Source of the DNA: Chryseobacterium aquaeductus
GTDB lineage: Bacteria; Bacteroidota; Bacteroidia; Flavobacteriales; Weeksellaceae
Assembly (NCBI RefSeq): GCF_905175375.1
Contig: NZ_CAJIMS010000001.1
Coordinates: 2,046,001-2,110,000 of the forward strand
DNA length: 64,000 nt
Direction of reading: 5' to 3'
The notes under the pieces are model-generated. The model saw only the letters and a program-made list of their open reading frames with translations. It searched no databases and was not told where the DNA came from. Positions 25,801-34,152 of this stretch are shown piece by piece. Position 1 is the first letter of the stretch. Each line of letters opens with the position of its first letter. A program made the translations under genes and the position numbers.

Positions 25801-27485
25801 CAGTTCCACCTGCAGGGCCAGCAATTTACTCTGGACCATTGACTACTACAATGAGAGTAATCTTGAGACGTGGTAGTACACCTGTAATGTGTGCAGATCC
25901 TGCAAATGGTGAAGTTGAAGATTATCCAGTACGTTTGAGACCTTGTAACAATGCAACACCGGGTGCTCCAACATTTGTTCCGATCACTCATAACTCTGTT
26001 ACGATCAACTGGACGCCAGCAACAAATAACATTGCTTATGTTTTAGAATATAGAGTGCTAGGTGCTCCTACTTGGACAGTACTAAACGTTTCTTCATTAG
26101 CAGGTAACCCACCAGTAATTATCAATGGTTTAACGCCAGCGACTACTTACGAAGTGAGAATTGCTGCAGTATGTGGTACAGGTGGAGCGGGAGCTTACAC
26201 GGCTATCAAAACGTTTACTACAAGATGTGATCCTACACCTCCGAATGTTACAGTAACCAACGTTACTTCAACATCTGCTGTGGTTACTTGGAACCCAATT
26301 GTTCCTAGTGCAACTTACATCATCAGATACAGACCAGTTGGTTCTTTAACTTGGATTGCTCCTACAGCACCGCTTCCTCCTGCTAACTCTATTACTCTTA
26401 CAGGATTAACATCTTTTGTAACGTATGAAGTACAGGTAGCAAATATTTGTGTTGGTGAAACTACTCCAAACCCATGGTCTAATCCTCAGGTATTTACGAC
26501 GGTAAGAGTTTGTGAGATACCTCCTCCAGGATTGACGATCACTACATTGACACCTACAAGTGCTGAGGTAGTTTGGGATCCGTTCCCAGGTGCTAGTTAT
26601 ATTCTAAGATACAGAAAAGTAGGTATTTTTAGCTGGACAAATATTCCGGTAAATGCAAATACCTATACAATCACAGGATTATTAGAATTAACTAAATATG
26701 AAATGCAAGTAGTAAACGTATGTAACGGAACTCCGGGTAATTACACGCCTCCTTACTATTTCACTACACCTACTATAGTTTATTGTCAGATGTCAGCAAC
26801 AAGTTCTGCTGCAGAGTATATTTCGAAAGTGACTGCTAAGCCGACAGGCAAACCAGAAATGATCAATGAAACAACTGGTGGTGGTTATCAAGATTTCACA
26901 GCAACTCCTGCAAAGTATATTGAGATGATACAGGGTTCTACAGGTAATCAAATTATTATTGATAAAACCGTAGGTTCTTCTACTGCTGGAGTGGCGGTTT
27001 GGATTGACTTCAACAGAAACGGATATTTCGATATTGACGAAAGAATCTTGGCTGACGGTCCTAATACAAACCCAACTGCAAGTGCTACATTTACTGTACC
27101 TGCCGATGCTTTTGTAAGTATGACAGACTATAAGTATGTAAGAATGAGAGTTGCAATGCAGAAAGATGGAATTCCTGTTAACTGTCTGAATTTTGCTAAT
27201 GGCGAAGTTGAAGACTATACGGTTAGAATTTCTAAACAAAGCGTTGCAAACCCACTCAACCAAACGGATATCCTTATTTATCCGAATCCGGTACGCACAA
27301 CTTTAAATGTAAAAAATATCAGCAAAAAAGCGAATTATAAAATTTATAGTGCAGCAGGACAATTGGTTTCTAGCGGATTGATCTTAAACAATAAGATTGA
27401 TGTAAGCAGATTGATCAACGGATTATATGTAATTGACATTGAAGACGTGAAAGGTACTGCTCAGAAGAAATTTATCAAAGAATAA
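22824..27485 (+). CDS. Giant secreted FN3/GEVED protein with T9SS sorting domain
   Basis: A 1553-residue secreted protein. Signal peptide MKKILLIFALILSYLSNAQ; an N-terminal beta-sandwich region (about 20-250); six fibronectin type III-like repeats, most opening with a Cys and Pro-rich start such as CTTAPPLNI or CDPTPPNVT; and three GEVED domains, each with a WIDFNRNG-like strand and ending GEVEDY. The C-terminus from IYPNPVRTTLNV to KKFIKE is a type A T9SS domain. No catalytic motif is visible, so a surface adhesin or binding protein is likely. The stretch KIYSAAGQLVSSG is identical in the preceding protease, which points to recent shared ancestry of the sorting domains. Confidence 0.9.
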   Translation: MKKILLIFALILSYLSNAQVSSYSFAQSNGAYTALTTPSAVLATATAANSLDNAVYPVTLPFPVSFNGVNYSALNVSTNGFITFGTTAPGTANYVPISSAEGYTGAVSAWGRDLNAIANVTNVFGNVSWGVEGVAPNREVVVQWTDFRPVYTTSTTNAYTFSFQIRLRETTNTVAVIYKAGAYLAGTTAIASTAQIGLRGTTNADYNNRLNATSLAFASSTAGTANTSTQAFNTVNATPGFPTDGLTYTWTPPTCFAPSGLVSSATSPTTGSIGWTAPSNVPANGYEYIVSTTNTPPTGATSGTPTTAVSIPQNSLTPGTTYYFWVRSICSPTDKSAWIAGPSFTPGQIGGGTTSVGTLPIYSCFGFNYSQQIYTAAEVAGAIGTNNFITKIRFFVSTTATTQANYNQWVVYMGNTTQANFATTTSWIASTSLQQVYSGTLANMTNGTWVELTLTNPFVWDGTSNIVIAVDENAGGYSCTQNWGDYPAGTNRGILHYSDSVNADPAAPPTASARYNTIPRVQIVAESLQPCTTAPPLNIAVGQLTPTSAGVSWTPTLGATYIVRYRLAPSGPWITVNLTTPLSSSYTIPGLTELTAYEVQVATICGGTTGAFSPSVPFTTPAISYCTSGPTSTTLYEYISNVTVAPTGYAPMVSNSLTPAPVAPFYSNYTNDPARLVTLIRGTANNSISVTKTWPNFQYAAGVKAWIDFNRNGIFGDNANELVLDSPSNTTAVVNNTNFTVPTVAQGAYAGNLNLRMRVIIQEGGSPSPCGGFTWGEVEDYNVRLIDLLPCTTAPPSNITVTNMTATTAYVSWLPAAGAIYQIRWRQIGQALWQQQPLGYADVTAGQSYYTITNLTEQTNYEVQVKTICNGTPGAFGPSINFTTPPLSYCPMIGTGTNDYISNVKVTPVNFPVMDNTSLQTNYFSYPAPANLINLEVGSSGNQLSVSKAWQGGTFADAVDVYIDFNRDGTFAPAERIMNSASSTTTPVTATFAVPPAGPAIYSGPLTTTMRVILRRGSTPVMCADPANGEVEDYPVRLRPCNNATPGAPTFVPITHNSVTINWTPATNNIAYVLEYRVLGAPTWTVLNVSSLAGNPPVIINGLTPATTYEVRIAAVCGTGGAGAYTAIKTFTTRCDPTPPNVTVTNVTSTSAVVTWNPIVPSATYIIRYRPVGSLTWIAPTAPLPPANSITLTGLTSFVTYEVQVANICVGETTPNPWSNPQVFTTVRVCEIPPPGLTITTLTPTSAEVVWDPFPGASYILRYRKVGIFSWTNIPVNANTYTITGLLELTKYEMQVVNVCNGTPGNYTPPYYFTTPTIVYCQMSATSSAAEYISKVTAKPTGKPEMINETTGGGYQDFTATPAKYIEMIQGSTGNQIIIDKTVGSSTAGVAVWIDFNRNGYFDIDERILADGPNTNPTASATFTVPADAFVSMTDYKYVRMRVAMQKDGIPVNCLNFANGEVEDYTVRISKQSVANPLNQTDILIYPNPVRTTLNVKNISKKANYKIYSAAGQLVSSGLILNNKIDVSRLINGLYVIDIEDVKGTAQKKFIKE

Positions 27486-27507
27486 TGTAAATAACTTCTA
27501 ATAATAG

Positions 27508-27540
27508 AATAAGCTCTCAGAAATGAGAGCTTATTTTTTT
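27508..27540 (+). terminator. Rho-independent terminator
   Basis: AATAAGCTCTCA pairs perfectly with TGAGAGCTTATT around GAAA, followed by T residues. It ends the FN3/GEVED gene. Confidence 0.9.
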
Positions 27541-27579
27541 GCAATAATGTGGTCAAAAAAGATGATGATTTTGGCAATA

Positions 27580-27607
27580 GAAAAACCGCTAACGATTCCA
27601 GCGGTTT
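27580..27607 (-). terminator. Terminator of the coaE transcript (minus strand)
   Basis: On the minus strand AAACCGCT and AGCGGTTT pair around a nine-base loop and are followed by T residues, 20 bp beyond the coaE stop. Confidence 0.75.
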
Positions 27608-27627
27608 CAGTATTTATTTACAGAGAT

Positions 27628-28257
27628 TTATTCAATTTCAAATATGACTTTTTCAGTTTGTTCTTCTAAATCATCAAGATTAGTATTGTTAAAAATGACA
27701 AAGTCTGCAAGTTTTATTTTGTCCTTTTCCGGCATTTGATTGCTCATGATCGTTTCCACTTCACGATATGTTTTTGCATCCCTGTCCATCACTCTTTTGA
27801 GTCTGATATTGTCTTCTGCGGTGACTAAAATCGATTTGTAACACTGAAGATTTAGTTTTAATTCAAACAATAATGCAGTTTCTTTAAAGACAAGATATTT
27901 CGTTTGTTGAGAAACCCAATGCTCAAAATCTATTCGTACTGCCGGATGAATGATTTGATTTAATTGTTGCAGTAATCTATCATCTTTAAAAACTTTTCCG
28001 CCGACAAATTTCCTGTCGTACATTCCGTTTTCATCATAAGCCTCGGAACCTAAAATTTCTTTAATTTTATTTTTGACGTCTTCATTATCATTCACAATTG
28101 TTTTAGCTCTATCATCAGAATAATAAACAGGAAAGCCACAATTTTCAATGAATCGGGCAACGGTGGTTTTACCAGAACCAATTCCGCCTGTGAGACCAAT
28201 TATTTTTGAGCCAGAATCAGGCTCGGCTTTTTGAGTTTCTGTAAGTAATTCTTCCAT
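27628..28257 (-). CDS. coaE: Dephospho-CoA kinase
   Basis: A 209-residue P-loop kinase that phosphorylates dephospho-CoA to coenzyme A, the last step of CoA synthesis. The Walker A motif is GLTGGIGSGKTT (residues 21-32), followed by the YYSDDRAK motif that binds substrate and the VTAEDNIRLKRVMDRD lid region. The first 17 residues before the P-loop strand are longer than in many CoaE proteins. It lies 2 bp downstream of the MBL-fold gene, so they are cotranscribed. Confidence 0.93.
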   Translation of the reverse strand: MEELLTETQKAEPDSGSKIIGLTGGIGSGKTTVARFIENCGFPVYYSDDRAKTIVNDNEDVKNKIKEILGSEAYDENGMYDRKFVGGKVFKDDRLLQQLNQIIHPAVRIDFEHWVSQQTKYLVFKETALLFELKLNLQCYKSILVTAEDNIRLKRVMDRDAKTYREVETIMSNQMPEKDKIKLADFVIFNNTNLDDLEEQTEKVIFEIE

Positions 28258-28259
28258 AT

Positions 28260-29126
28260 CTAGTAACCAAAAACTTCATTAAAACTAAAAGTTTCATCTA
28301 ATCTTACTCCTTTATCAGTCATTTTAAGACTTGCCAACTCATTGTTAGCATCATGTTCGAAAAACAATAAATAATCATTGTCAACACACTGTTTCAAAAA
28401 TTTCGCTTTTTCTTCTACCGTCAACAATGGTCTTGTATCATATCCCATCACATAAACTTGTGGAATGTGCCCAACGGTAGGAATAAGATCCGCTGCAAAC
28501 ACAATCGTTTTTTCCTGATATTGTATAACGGGAAGCATCTGTTTTTCGGTGTGACCATCTACAAAGATGACATCCATTTTAAGATCCGGTGCAAACCCAT
28601 AATTACCATTGGCCGGAAGTGGTAAAAAACCCAGTTGCCCGCTTTCCTGAATAGGCAAAATGTTTTCCTTCAAGAAGCTCGCTTTTTCTCTTGCATTAGG
28701 CTCAGTTGCCCATTGCCAGTGGTTTTCGTTTGTCCAGAACTGTGCGTTTTTAAAGGCTGGTCTATAGCCGGTTTTATCATCGTTCCATTCGATTGCTCCT
28801 CCACAATGATCAAAATGCAAATGGGTAAAGAAGACGTCTGTAATATCTTCTTTTGTGAAGCCAAATTTCTTTAAATTTTTGTCTAAACTATCATCGCCCC
28901 AAAGAGAATAATGACCGAAAAATTTATCATCTTGTTTGTTTCCGAGACCGCAATCTACGAGAATGAGCTTTTTGCCATCTTCAATTAATAAAGAGCGCGT
29001 TCCCAATTCAATTAAGTTTCTTTCGTCTGCCGGATTGGTTTTTTCCCACAGACTTTTCGGGACGACACCAAACATCGCTCCGCCATCGAGCTTGAATTTT
29101 CCGCATTGGATAGGATATAATTTCAT
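28260..29126 (-). CDS. MBL-fold metallo-hydrolase
   Basis: A 288-residue metallo-beta-lactamase-fold enzyme with the HxHxDH motif in FFTHLHFDHCGGAIEW, then FVDGHTEKQM and the downstream histidine and aspartate ligands (FAADLIPTVGH). This set resembles the AttM/AHL lactonase-like and other general hydrolase subfamilies. The substrate is not known; lactonase action should not be assumed. It lies between ruvB and coaE on the minus strand. Confidence 0.85.
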   Translation of the reverse strand: MKLYPIQCGKFKLDGGAMFGVVPKSLWEKTNPADERNLIELGTRSLLIEDGKKLILVDCGLGNKQDDKFFGHYSLWGDDSLDKNLKKFGFTKEDITDVFFTHLHFDHCGGAIEWNDDKTGYRPAFKNAQFWTNENHWQWATEPNAREKASFLKENILPIQESGQLGFLPLPANGNYGFAPDLKMDVIFVDGHTEKQMLPVIQYQEKTIVFAADLIPTVGHIPQVYVMGYDTRPLLTVEEKAKFLKQCVDNDYLLFFEHDANNELASLKMTDKGVRLDETFSFNEVFGY

Positions 29127-29180
29127 ATAATTTTTTTTTAATCTACAGTTTCTTATTTTTAATGCTTACAATTAAACTTT

Positions 29181-30203
29181 TTAAAAAAGTTCTCCCGGAT
29201 GTCTCGGCACAGCAATATTCAAATGTCGATACGCTTTTTCCGTCACTTCTCTTCCTCTCGGAGTTCTGATAATAAATCCTTCCTGAATCAAAAACGGCTC
29301 ATACACTTCTTCCAAAGTTTCAGGGTTTTCAGCAATAGATGTTGCCAAAGCAGAAATTCCCACTGGTTTTCCTTTAAAATTTTCTATCATCACACGCATG
29401 ATTTTGTTATCCATTTCATCTAAACCAAATTCGTCAACATTTAAAGAATTTAAAGCATATTTTGTAATATTAATTTCAATTTCGCCATTTCCTTTGATCT
29501 CAGCAAAATCTCGTACTCTTCTCAGTAAAGCGTTGGCAATTCTTGGCGTTCCGCGGCTTCTTCTTGCAATTTCAATCGCTGCGTCTTCATAAATAGTTAC
29601 ACCTAAAACGCGTGCACTTCTTATAATAATGGTGGAAAGAAGTTCAATAGAATAGTACTCTAATCTGCTTTGAATTCCGAATCTTGCTAACATAGGTTTT
29701 GTCAACATCCCGCTTCGAGTAGTTGCACCAACTAATGTAAAAGGATTCAAACTGATCTGAACACTTCTCGCATTGGGACCCGTTTCTAGCATGATATCAA
29801 TCTTGTAATCCTCCATAGCAGAATACAAATATTCTTCTACAATCGGTGAAAGCCTGTGAATTTCATCAATGAAAAGCACATCGTTTTCTTCCAGATTAGT
29901 AAGCAATCCGGCTAAACTTCCAGGTTTGTCCAAAACTGGTCCGGAAGTGATTTTACAATTCACTCCCAATTCGTTGGCAATAATATGAGATAAGGTTGTT
30001 TTTCCTAAACCTGGTGGGCCATGAAGTAGCACATGATCGAGTGCGCCACCACGATTTTTTGCAGCTGCGACAAAAACCTCAAGATTTTCTAATGTCTTTC
30101 TTTGTCCGGCAAAATCTCTAAAGCTCTGCGGACGAATTTTTTCTTCCTGTACGAGTTCGTCATCGGAATAATTTTCCTTATCAGGATGTAAAAAATCTGG
30201 CAT
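29181..30203 (-). CDS. ruvB: Holliday junction branch-migration helicase RuvB
   Basis: A 340-residue AAA+ motor that drives Holliday junctions through RuvA. Walker [16 protein letters not shown], Walker [13 protein letters not shown], and sensor 1 [18 protein letters not shown] are all present. The C-terminal winged-helix domain ends [18 protein letters not shown], typical for RuvB. A TATCTTTG box on the minus strand at 30223-30230 is a likely promoter, placing the transcript start right before the gene. Confidence 0.96.
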   Translation of the reverse strand: MPDFLHPDKENYSDDELVQEEKIRPQSFRDFAGQRKTLENLEVFVAAAKNRGGALDHVLLHGPPGLGKTTLSHIIANELGVNCKITSGPVLDKPGSLAGLLTNLEENDVLFIDEIHRLSPIVEEYLYSAMEDYKIDIMLETGPNARSVQISLNPFTLVGATTRSGMLTKPMLARFGIQSRLEYYSIELLSTIIIRSARVLGVTIYEDAAIEIARRSRGTPRIANALLRRVRDFAEIKGNGEIEINITKYALNSLNVDEFGLDEMDNKIMRVMIENFKGKPVGISALATSIAENPETLEEVYEPFLIQEGFIIRTPRGREVTEKAYRHLNIAVPRHPGELF

Positions 30204-30222
30204 TAATTCATTTCATTTACCT

Positions 30223-30230
30223 CAAAGATA
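30223..30230 (-). promoter_or_regulatory. Probable -7 box of the ruvB transcript
   Basis: TATCTTTG on the minus strand, 20 bp before the ruvB start, fits TAnnTTTG. No clear -33 TTG at the usual distance. Confidence 0.45.
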
Positions 30231-30410
30231 GCAAATTTAGGTTTAGGCTAAGACTGAGATCAGGAAATTTTTAGGCTGATTTTTAGGTGAAGGTTCAGAT
30301 CGTAAGTCTGATGGGATACTATTTACAAAATTGATATATTTTAAGTAATTTTGAGAGAGAAATTTTATAGTCGCGGTTTTAACCTCTATTTCAATCTTAA
30401 CCTTAATTTA

Positions 30411-31634
30411 ATGAAATTAATCGGACCTTTCAAGCAAGTTATAACACTTGCCAATCTTCCTTTAAGAGGAAAACTTTCTGACGAACAGCTAGAAGTAATC
30501 GTTGATGGAGGAATTATCGTTGATAACAACAATATTGATCAAGTCGGAAACTTTGAATGTTTAAAATCAGAAAATCAAAATATAGAGATCGAACATATAC
30601 CAGACGAACAGATCGTACTTCCTGCTTTTGTAGATTCTCATACACATATCTGTTTTGGTGGAAATCGTGCCAATGATTTTGCGATGAGGAATGCAGGAAA
30701 AACTTATCTCGAAATTGCTGAAAGTGGTGGTGGCATCTGGAGCTCTGTACAGCATACAAGAAATTCTTCTGAAGAAGAGTTATTGAAAACGCTTTTAGAA
30801 AGAATCAATATTTTAATTTCTATTGGAATTACAACTATTGAAATAAAGAGTGGATATGGTTTGGATCTTGAAAACGAGTTGAAAATGTTGAGAATTATCA
30901 AAAAAGCACAATCTCAAACTTTGGCTACTTTGGTTCCTACTTGCCTTTCGGCGCATTTGAAGCCAAGAGATTTTGAAGGTGATAACAAAGCTTATTTGGA
31001 TTATATTTTAGCTGATATTCTACCAATAGTAAAAAAAGAGAATTTAGCAAGCAGAGTTGATATTTTTATTGAAAAATCTGCTTTTCAACCAGAAGAAAGT
31101 AAAGAGTTTTTGTTTAAAACTAAAGATTTAGGTTTTGAAATTACCGTTCATGCAGATCAATTTACTGCGGGAAGTTCAAGAATTGCCGTTGAAGTTGGAG
31201 CGAAATCTGCAGATCATCTTGAAGCAACTGTTGATTCAGATATTGAGTTTTTAGCAAAATCAGACACAGTTGCTACTGCTTTGCCTGGTGCGAGTTTAGG
31301 TTTGGGAGAAAAATTTACTCCAGCAAGAAAATTATTGGATGCTGGCGCAATTTTGGCAATAGCCAGTGACTGGAATCCGGGTTCTGCACCAATGGGCAAT
31401 TTACTTACACAAGCTTCTATTTTGGCAACGTATGAAAAATTATCGACTGCGGAAGTTTTAGCCGGAATGACTTTCAGATCTGCTTACGCTTTAGGCTTAG
31501 AGGACAGAGGTAGATTGGAAGGAGGCATGAAAGCCGATTTTGTAACTTATAAGACAGATAACTTTCAAAACGTTTTATACAACCAAGGAACTTTAAAGGC
31601 TGAGAACACTTATATTAATGGTCAAAAAGCTTAA
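30411..31634 (+). CDS. hutI: Imidazolonepropionase
   Basis: A 407-residue amidohydrolase that opens imidazolonepropionate to N-formiminoglutamate in histidine breakdown. The metal site VDSHTHICFGGNRANDF and the following EIAESGGGI are hallmark segments; further on, ITVHADQFTAG and LEATVDSDIEFLA and DWNPGSAPMGNL are seen. ATG 30411 (MKLIGPFKQVITL) fits family length; the TTG 20 codons upstream overlaps a TAATTTTG box at 30346-30353. hutG follows 131 bp downstream; hutH and hutU are not in this window. Confidence 0.94.
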   Translation: MKLIGPFKQVITLANLPLRGKLSDEQLEVIVDGGIIVDNNNIDQVGNFECLKSENQNIEIEHIPDEQIVLPAFVDSHTHICFGGNRANDFAMRNAGKTYLEIAESGGGIWSSVQHTRNSSEEELLKTLLERINILISIGITTIEIKSGYGLDLENELKMLRIIKKAQSQTLATLVPTCLSAHLKPRDFEGDNKAYLDYILADILPIVKKENLASRVDIFIEKSAFQPEESKEFLFKTKDLGFEITVHADQFTAGSSRIAVEVGAKSADHLEATVDSDIEFLAKSDTVATALPGASLGLGEKFTPARKLLDAGAILAIASDWNPGSAPMGNLLTQASILATYEKLSTAEVLAGMTFRSAYALGLEDRGRLEGGMKADFVTYKTDNFQNVLYNQGTLKAENTYINGQKA

Positions 31635-31765
31635 ACGAACTTTACGAAAAGATAAGTTGTAATTGACGTGATTATAAAAAATCTATCATCAATAAATATC
31701 TTGGTGACTTGTCTTTAATATAAACTTCAGACAACTGCAGAGAATCAACTAATAAAATTTAAATA

Positions 31766-32689
31766 ATGAATCAAAATATTTGGCAAGGTAGATTAGACGG
31801 TGATGAGCCTCTTTACCACAGAGTTTTTCAGAGAGTGCAGGAGGTTACTAATTATGATCTTATTTCAACTAATGATTTCGTTTTACATGGTTTTGCTGTA
31901 GACGAAGGCGTGAGAAGAAATAAAGGTAGAGTGGGAGCGAAGAATGCACCGGATGTTATTAGAAAAAATATGGTGAATTTTCCTGTGGTACTTCCGGATT
32001 TTTCAATGCTAGATTTTGGTAATGTAAATTGCGATGATTTAGACTTGGAGTATACCCAAAATGTTTTGGCAAAAAAGGTTTCACAGGTTTTGAAAAAAGG
32101 AGCGAAATCTGTAGTTCTTGGTGGTGGTCATGAAGTAACTTTTGCACACTATTCCGGAGTGAGAGATGCTTTCCCGGATAAGAAAATTGGTATTATAAAT
32201 ATTGATGCTCATTTTGACAACAGAAGACCTGAAGATGAGGTTGGTGCGACTTCTGGTACGGGATTTTGGCAAATTGCTCAGGAAGAAAATAATTTTACAC
32301 TCCATATTGGGATTCAGAGAAATTCAAATACTCTAAAATTATTTGACACTGCCCATCATCTGGGAATGAAATATATTTTGGCTGACGAACTGTTTTTTGA
32401 AAATCTACCATCAGTTTACGAGCGTATCAATGAACTCACAGAGTCGGTGGATGTATTATATGTAACGATCTGTATGGATGTTTTCAACGGTTCAATTGCG
32501 CCGGGAGTTTCAGCAGCTGCGTACAATGGGTTGTTCGCTGATGCTGCTTTCATGCACTTTTATAAGCATATTTTGAAGAACGAAAAACTTGTTGCTTTAG
32601 ATGTAGCTGAAGTTAATCCGGAATTTGATATCCAAGACAGAACGGCAAAGTTGGCTGCCAGTTTGGTAAACGAGTGGTTTATGATCTAA
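31766..32689 (+). CDS. hutG: Formimidoylglutamase (arginase/ureohydrolase family)
   Basis: A 307-residue ureohydrolase that would release glutamate and formamide from formiminoglutamate. The manganese-binding motifs are seen in VLGGGHEVTFAHYSG and INIDAHFDNRRPED. The last motif reads TICMDVFNGSIAPGVSAAAY, where many ureohydrolases have D-x-D; here the first Asp is Cys. I believe this is common in one HutG subgroup but cannot check. Paired with hutI, so the histidine pathway assignment is secure. Confidence 0.9.
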   Translation: MNQNIWQGRLDGDEPLYHRVFQRVQEVTNYDLISTNDFVLHGFAVDEGVRRNKGRVGAKNAPDVIRKNMVNFPVVLPDFSMLDFGNVNCDDLDLEYTQNVLAKKVSQVLKKGAKSVVLGGGHEVTFAHYSGVRDAFPDKKIGIINIDAHFDNRRPEDEVGATSGTGFWQIAQEENNFTLHIGIQRNSNTLKLFDTAHHLGMKYILADELFFENLPSVYERINELTESVDVLYVTICMDVFNGSIAPGVSAAAYNGLFADAAFMHFYKHILKNEKLVALDVAEVNPEFDIQDRTAKLAASLVNEWFMI

Positions 32690-32811
32690 AAGATAAATTT
32701 ACACATTAGATATTATCCTTTTACTTAATGAAGCTCGGGAACAAATCTTGTTCTTCCCACTTATTTTTACCGGAAAGCTGGAATTCAAATTTCTAAATCA
32801 AATCACAACAC

Positions 32812-34104
32812 ATGGAACACACTATAGAAAATAAATTGAAAAAAGCTGACAAAGCTTTTAACGATTGGAAAAATATATCATTCGAAGACAGACAAAAACT
32901 GATAAAAGAGGCTTCAGAAATATTTAAAAATAAAGCAAAAGATTTTGCTGAGATCATTACAAAAGAGATGAATAAACCAATATCTCAATCAATTTCTGAG
33001 GTTGAGAAATGTGCAACAATGATGGAGTATTATGCTGAAGTTCAGAATATATTGCAACCCGAAAAAATAGACTCAGAATTTTCTATATCAGAAATTCACT
33101 ATGTTCCAAAGGGAGTTCTCCTCGGAGTAATGCCATGGAATTTTCCTTTCTGGCAGGTGCTAAGATTTGCGACTCCTGCAATTTTGGCTGGGAACACAGT
33201 TGTTTTGAAGCATGCTTCGATATGTTTTGGTAGTGGTAATGCGATTGAGAAAGTGTTTTTAGAAGCCGGTTTTCCTGAAGGTATTTTTCAAAATTTGGAA
33301 GTTGGGCACAAGGAGGTAAAAGAAATTTTGGAACATTCTAGTATTAAAGCTGTAAGCCTTACCGGAAGCGAAAGAGCAGGTGCAGAGGTTGCATCCATTG
33401 CCGGACAAAAGATAAAAAAATCTTTGCTGGAATTGGGCGGAAGTGATGCTTTTATTGTTTTGGACGATGCAGATTTAGATGAAGCAGCAAATGTGGGTGC
33501 CTTGGCAAGACTTCAAAACTGCGGACAAACGTGTGTTGCAGCAAAAAGATTTATTATTCAAAAAGAAATTGAGTTTGAATTTCTACCAAAATTTATTCAG
33601 GAATATAAAAAGTATATTCCAGGAGATCCGATGAAAATGGAAACAAAATTAACTGGGATGGCTAGACCTGATCTGGCAGACGATCTTGAGAAGCAATATA
33701 AAAAAGCATTAGATAACGGCGCAGAAGCTATAATACCTTTGGAGAGAATTTCTGATACAGAATTTAATCCTGGATTGATCACTGTGAAAAAAGGTAATCC
33801 TATTTTAACTGAAGAATTATTTGGTCCGTTAGGAATGATAATGATTGCAGGTAATGATGATGAAGCTCTGGAGATGGCAAACAATATTCCTTTTGGACTT
33901 TCAAATTCTGTCTGGACTAGAAATGAAAAAAGACAACAGTTTTTCATCAACGGCTTAGAATCCGGCACCGTAAATATTAATCGAATGACAAGTTCTGACC
34001 CTCGCTTTCCGTTTGGTGGTACAAAATCCTCAGGCTACGGAACAGAATTGTCATTATTGGCTTTAAAGGAATTTGTGACAGCAAAAACTATTTTAGGAAA
34101 ATAA
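32812..34104 (+). CDS. NAD(P)-dependent aldehyde dehydrogenase (succinate-semialdehyde type)
   Basis: A 430-residue ALDH. PWNFPFWQVLRFATPAILAG and SLTGSERAGAEVASIAG form the cofactor site; the general base lies in LLELGGSDAF and the catalytic Cys in NCGQTCVAAKRF. The sequence fits the GabD/Sad-like group that oxidises succinate semialdehyde. It is about 25 residues shorter than usual: the first strand before ADKAFNDWK is missing and I see no upstream start that restores it. The substrate is inferred by family. A bidirectional terminator separates it from pyk. Confidence 0.88.
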   Translation: MEHTIENKLKKADKAFNDWKNISFEDRQKLIKEASEIFKNKAKDFAEIITKEMNKPISQSISEVEKCATMMEYYAEVQNILQPEKIDSEFSISEIHYVPKGVLLGVMPWNFPFWQVLRFATPAILAGNTVVLKHASICFGSGNAIEKVFLEAGFPEGIFQNLEVGHKEVKEILEHSSIKAVSLTGSERAGAEVASIAGQKIKKSLLELGGSDAFIVLDDADLDEAANVGALARLQNCGQTCVAAKRFIIQKEIEFEFLPKFIQEYKKYIPGDPMKMETKLTGMARPDLADDLEKQYKKALDNGAEAIIPLERISDTEFNPGLITVKKGNPILTEELFGPLGMIMIAGNDDEALEMANNIPFGLSNSVWTRNEKRQQFFINGLESGTVNINRMTSSDPRFPFGGTKSSGYGTELSLLALKEFVTAKTILGK

Positions 34105-34105
34105 A

Positions 34106-34135
34106 AAAACTCTCGAGATCATCGAGAGTTTTTTG
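34106..34135. terminator. Bidirectional terminator between aldehyde dehydrogenase gene and pyk
   Basis: AACTCTCGA (34109-34117) pairs with TCGAGAGTT across GATCA-like loop bases, flanked by an A-run on the left and a T-run on the right, so it can stop transcripts from both convergent genes. Confidence 0.85.
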
Positions 34136-34152
34136 CTTTATGCGAGTAACAT

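Noticed and set aside
26793..27263. A 156-codon minus-strand frame inside the FN3/GEVED gene
   Set aside because: Shadow of a clear T9SS protein; rich in Cys and Ser as expected from the reverse of Thr/Ala/Asn-rich coding DNA.
22824..27485. Internal FN3/GEVED repeats as possible CRISPR or DNA repeat array
   Set aside because: The repeats are protein-domain repeats of about 85-170 residues with diverged DNA, with no short identical repeat-spacer structure; no CRISPR array is visible in the window.
28260..29126. MBL-fold protein as a quorum-quenching AHL lactonase
   Set aside because: The HxHxDH motif is common to many subfamilies; nothing specific supports lactonase action.
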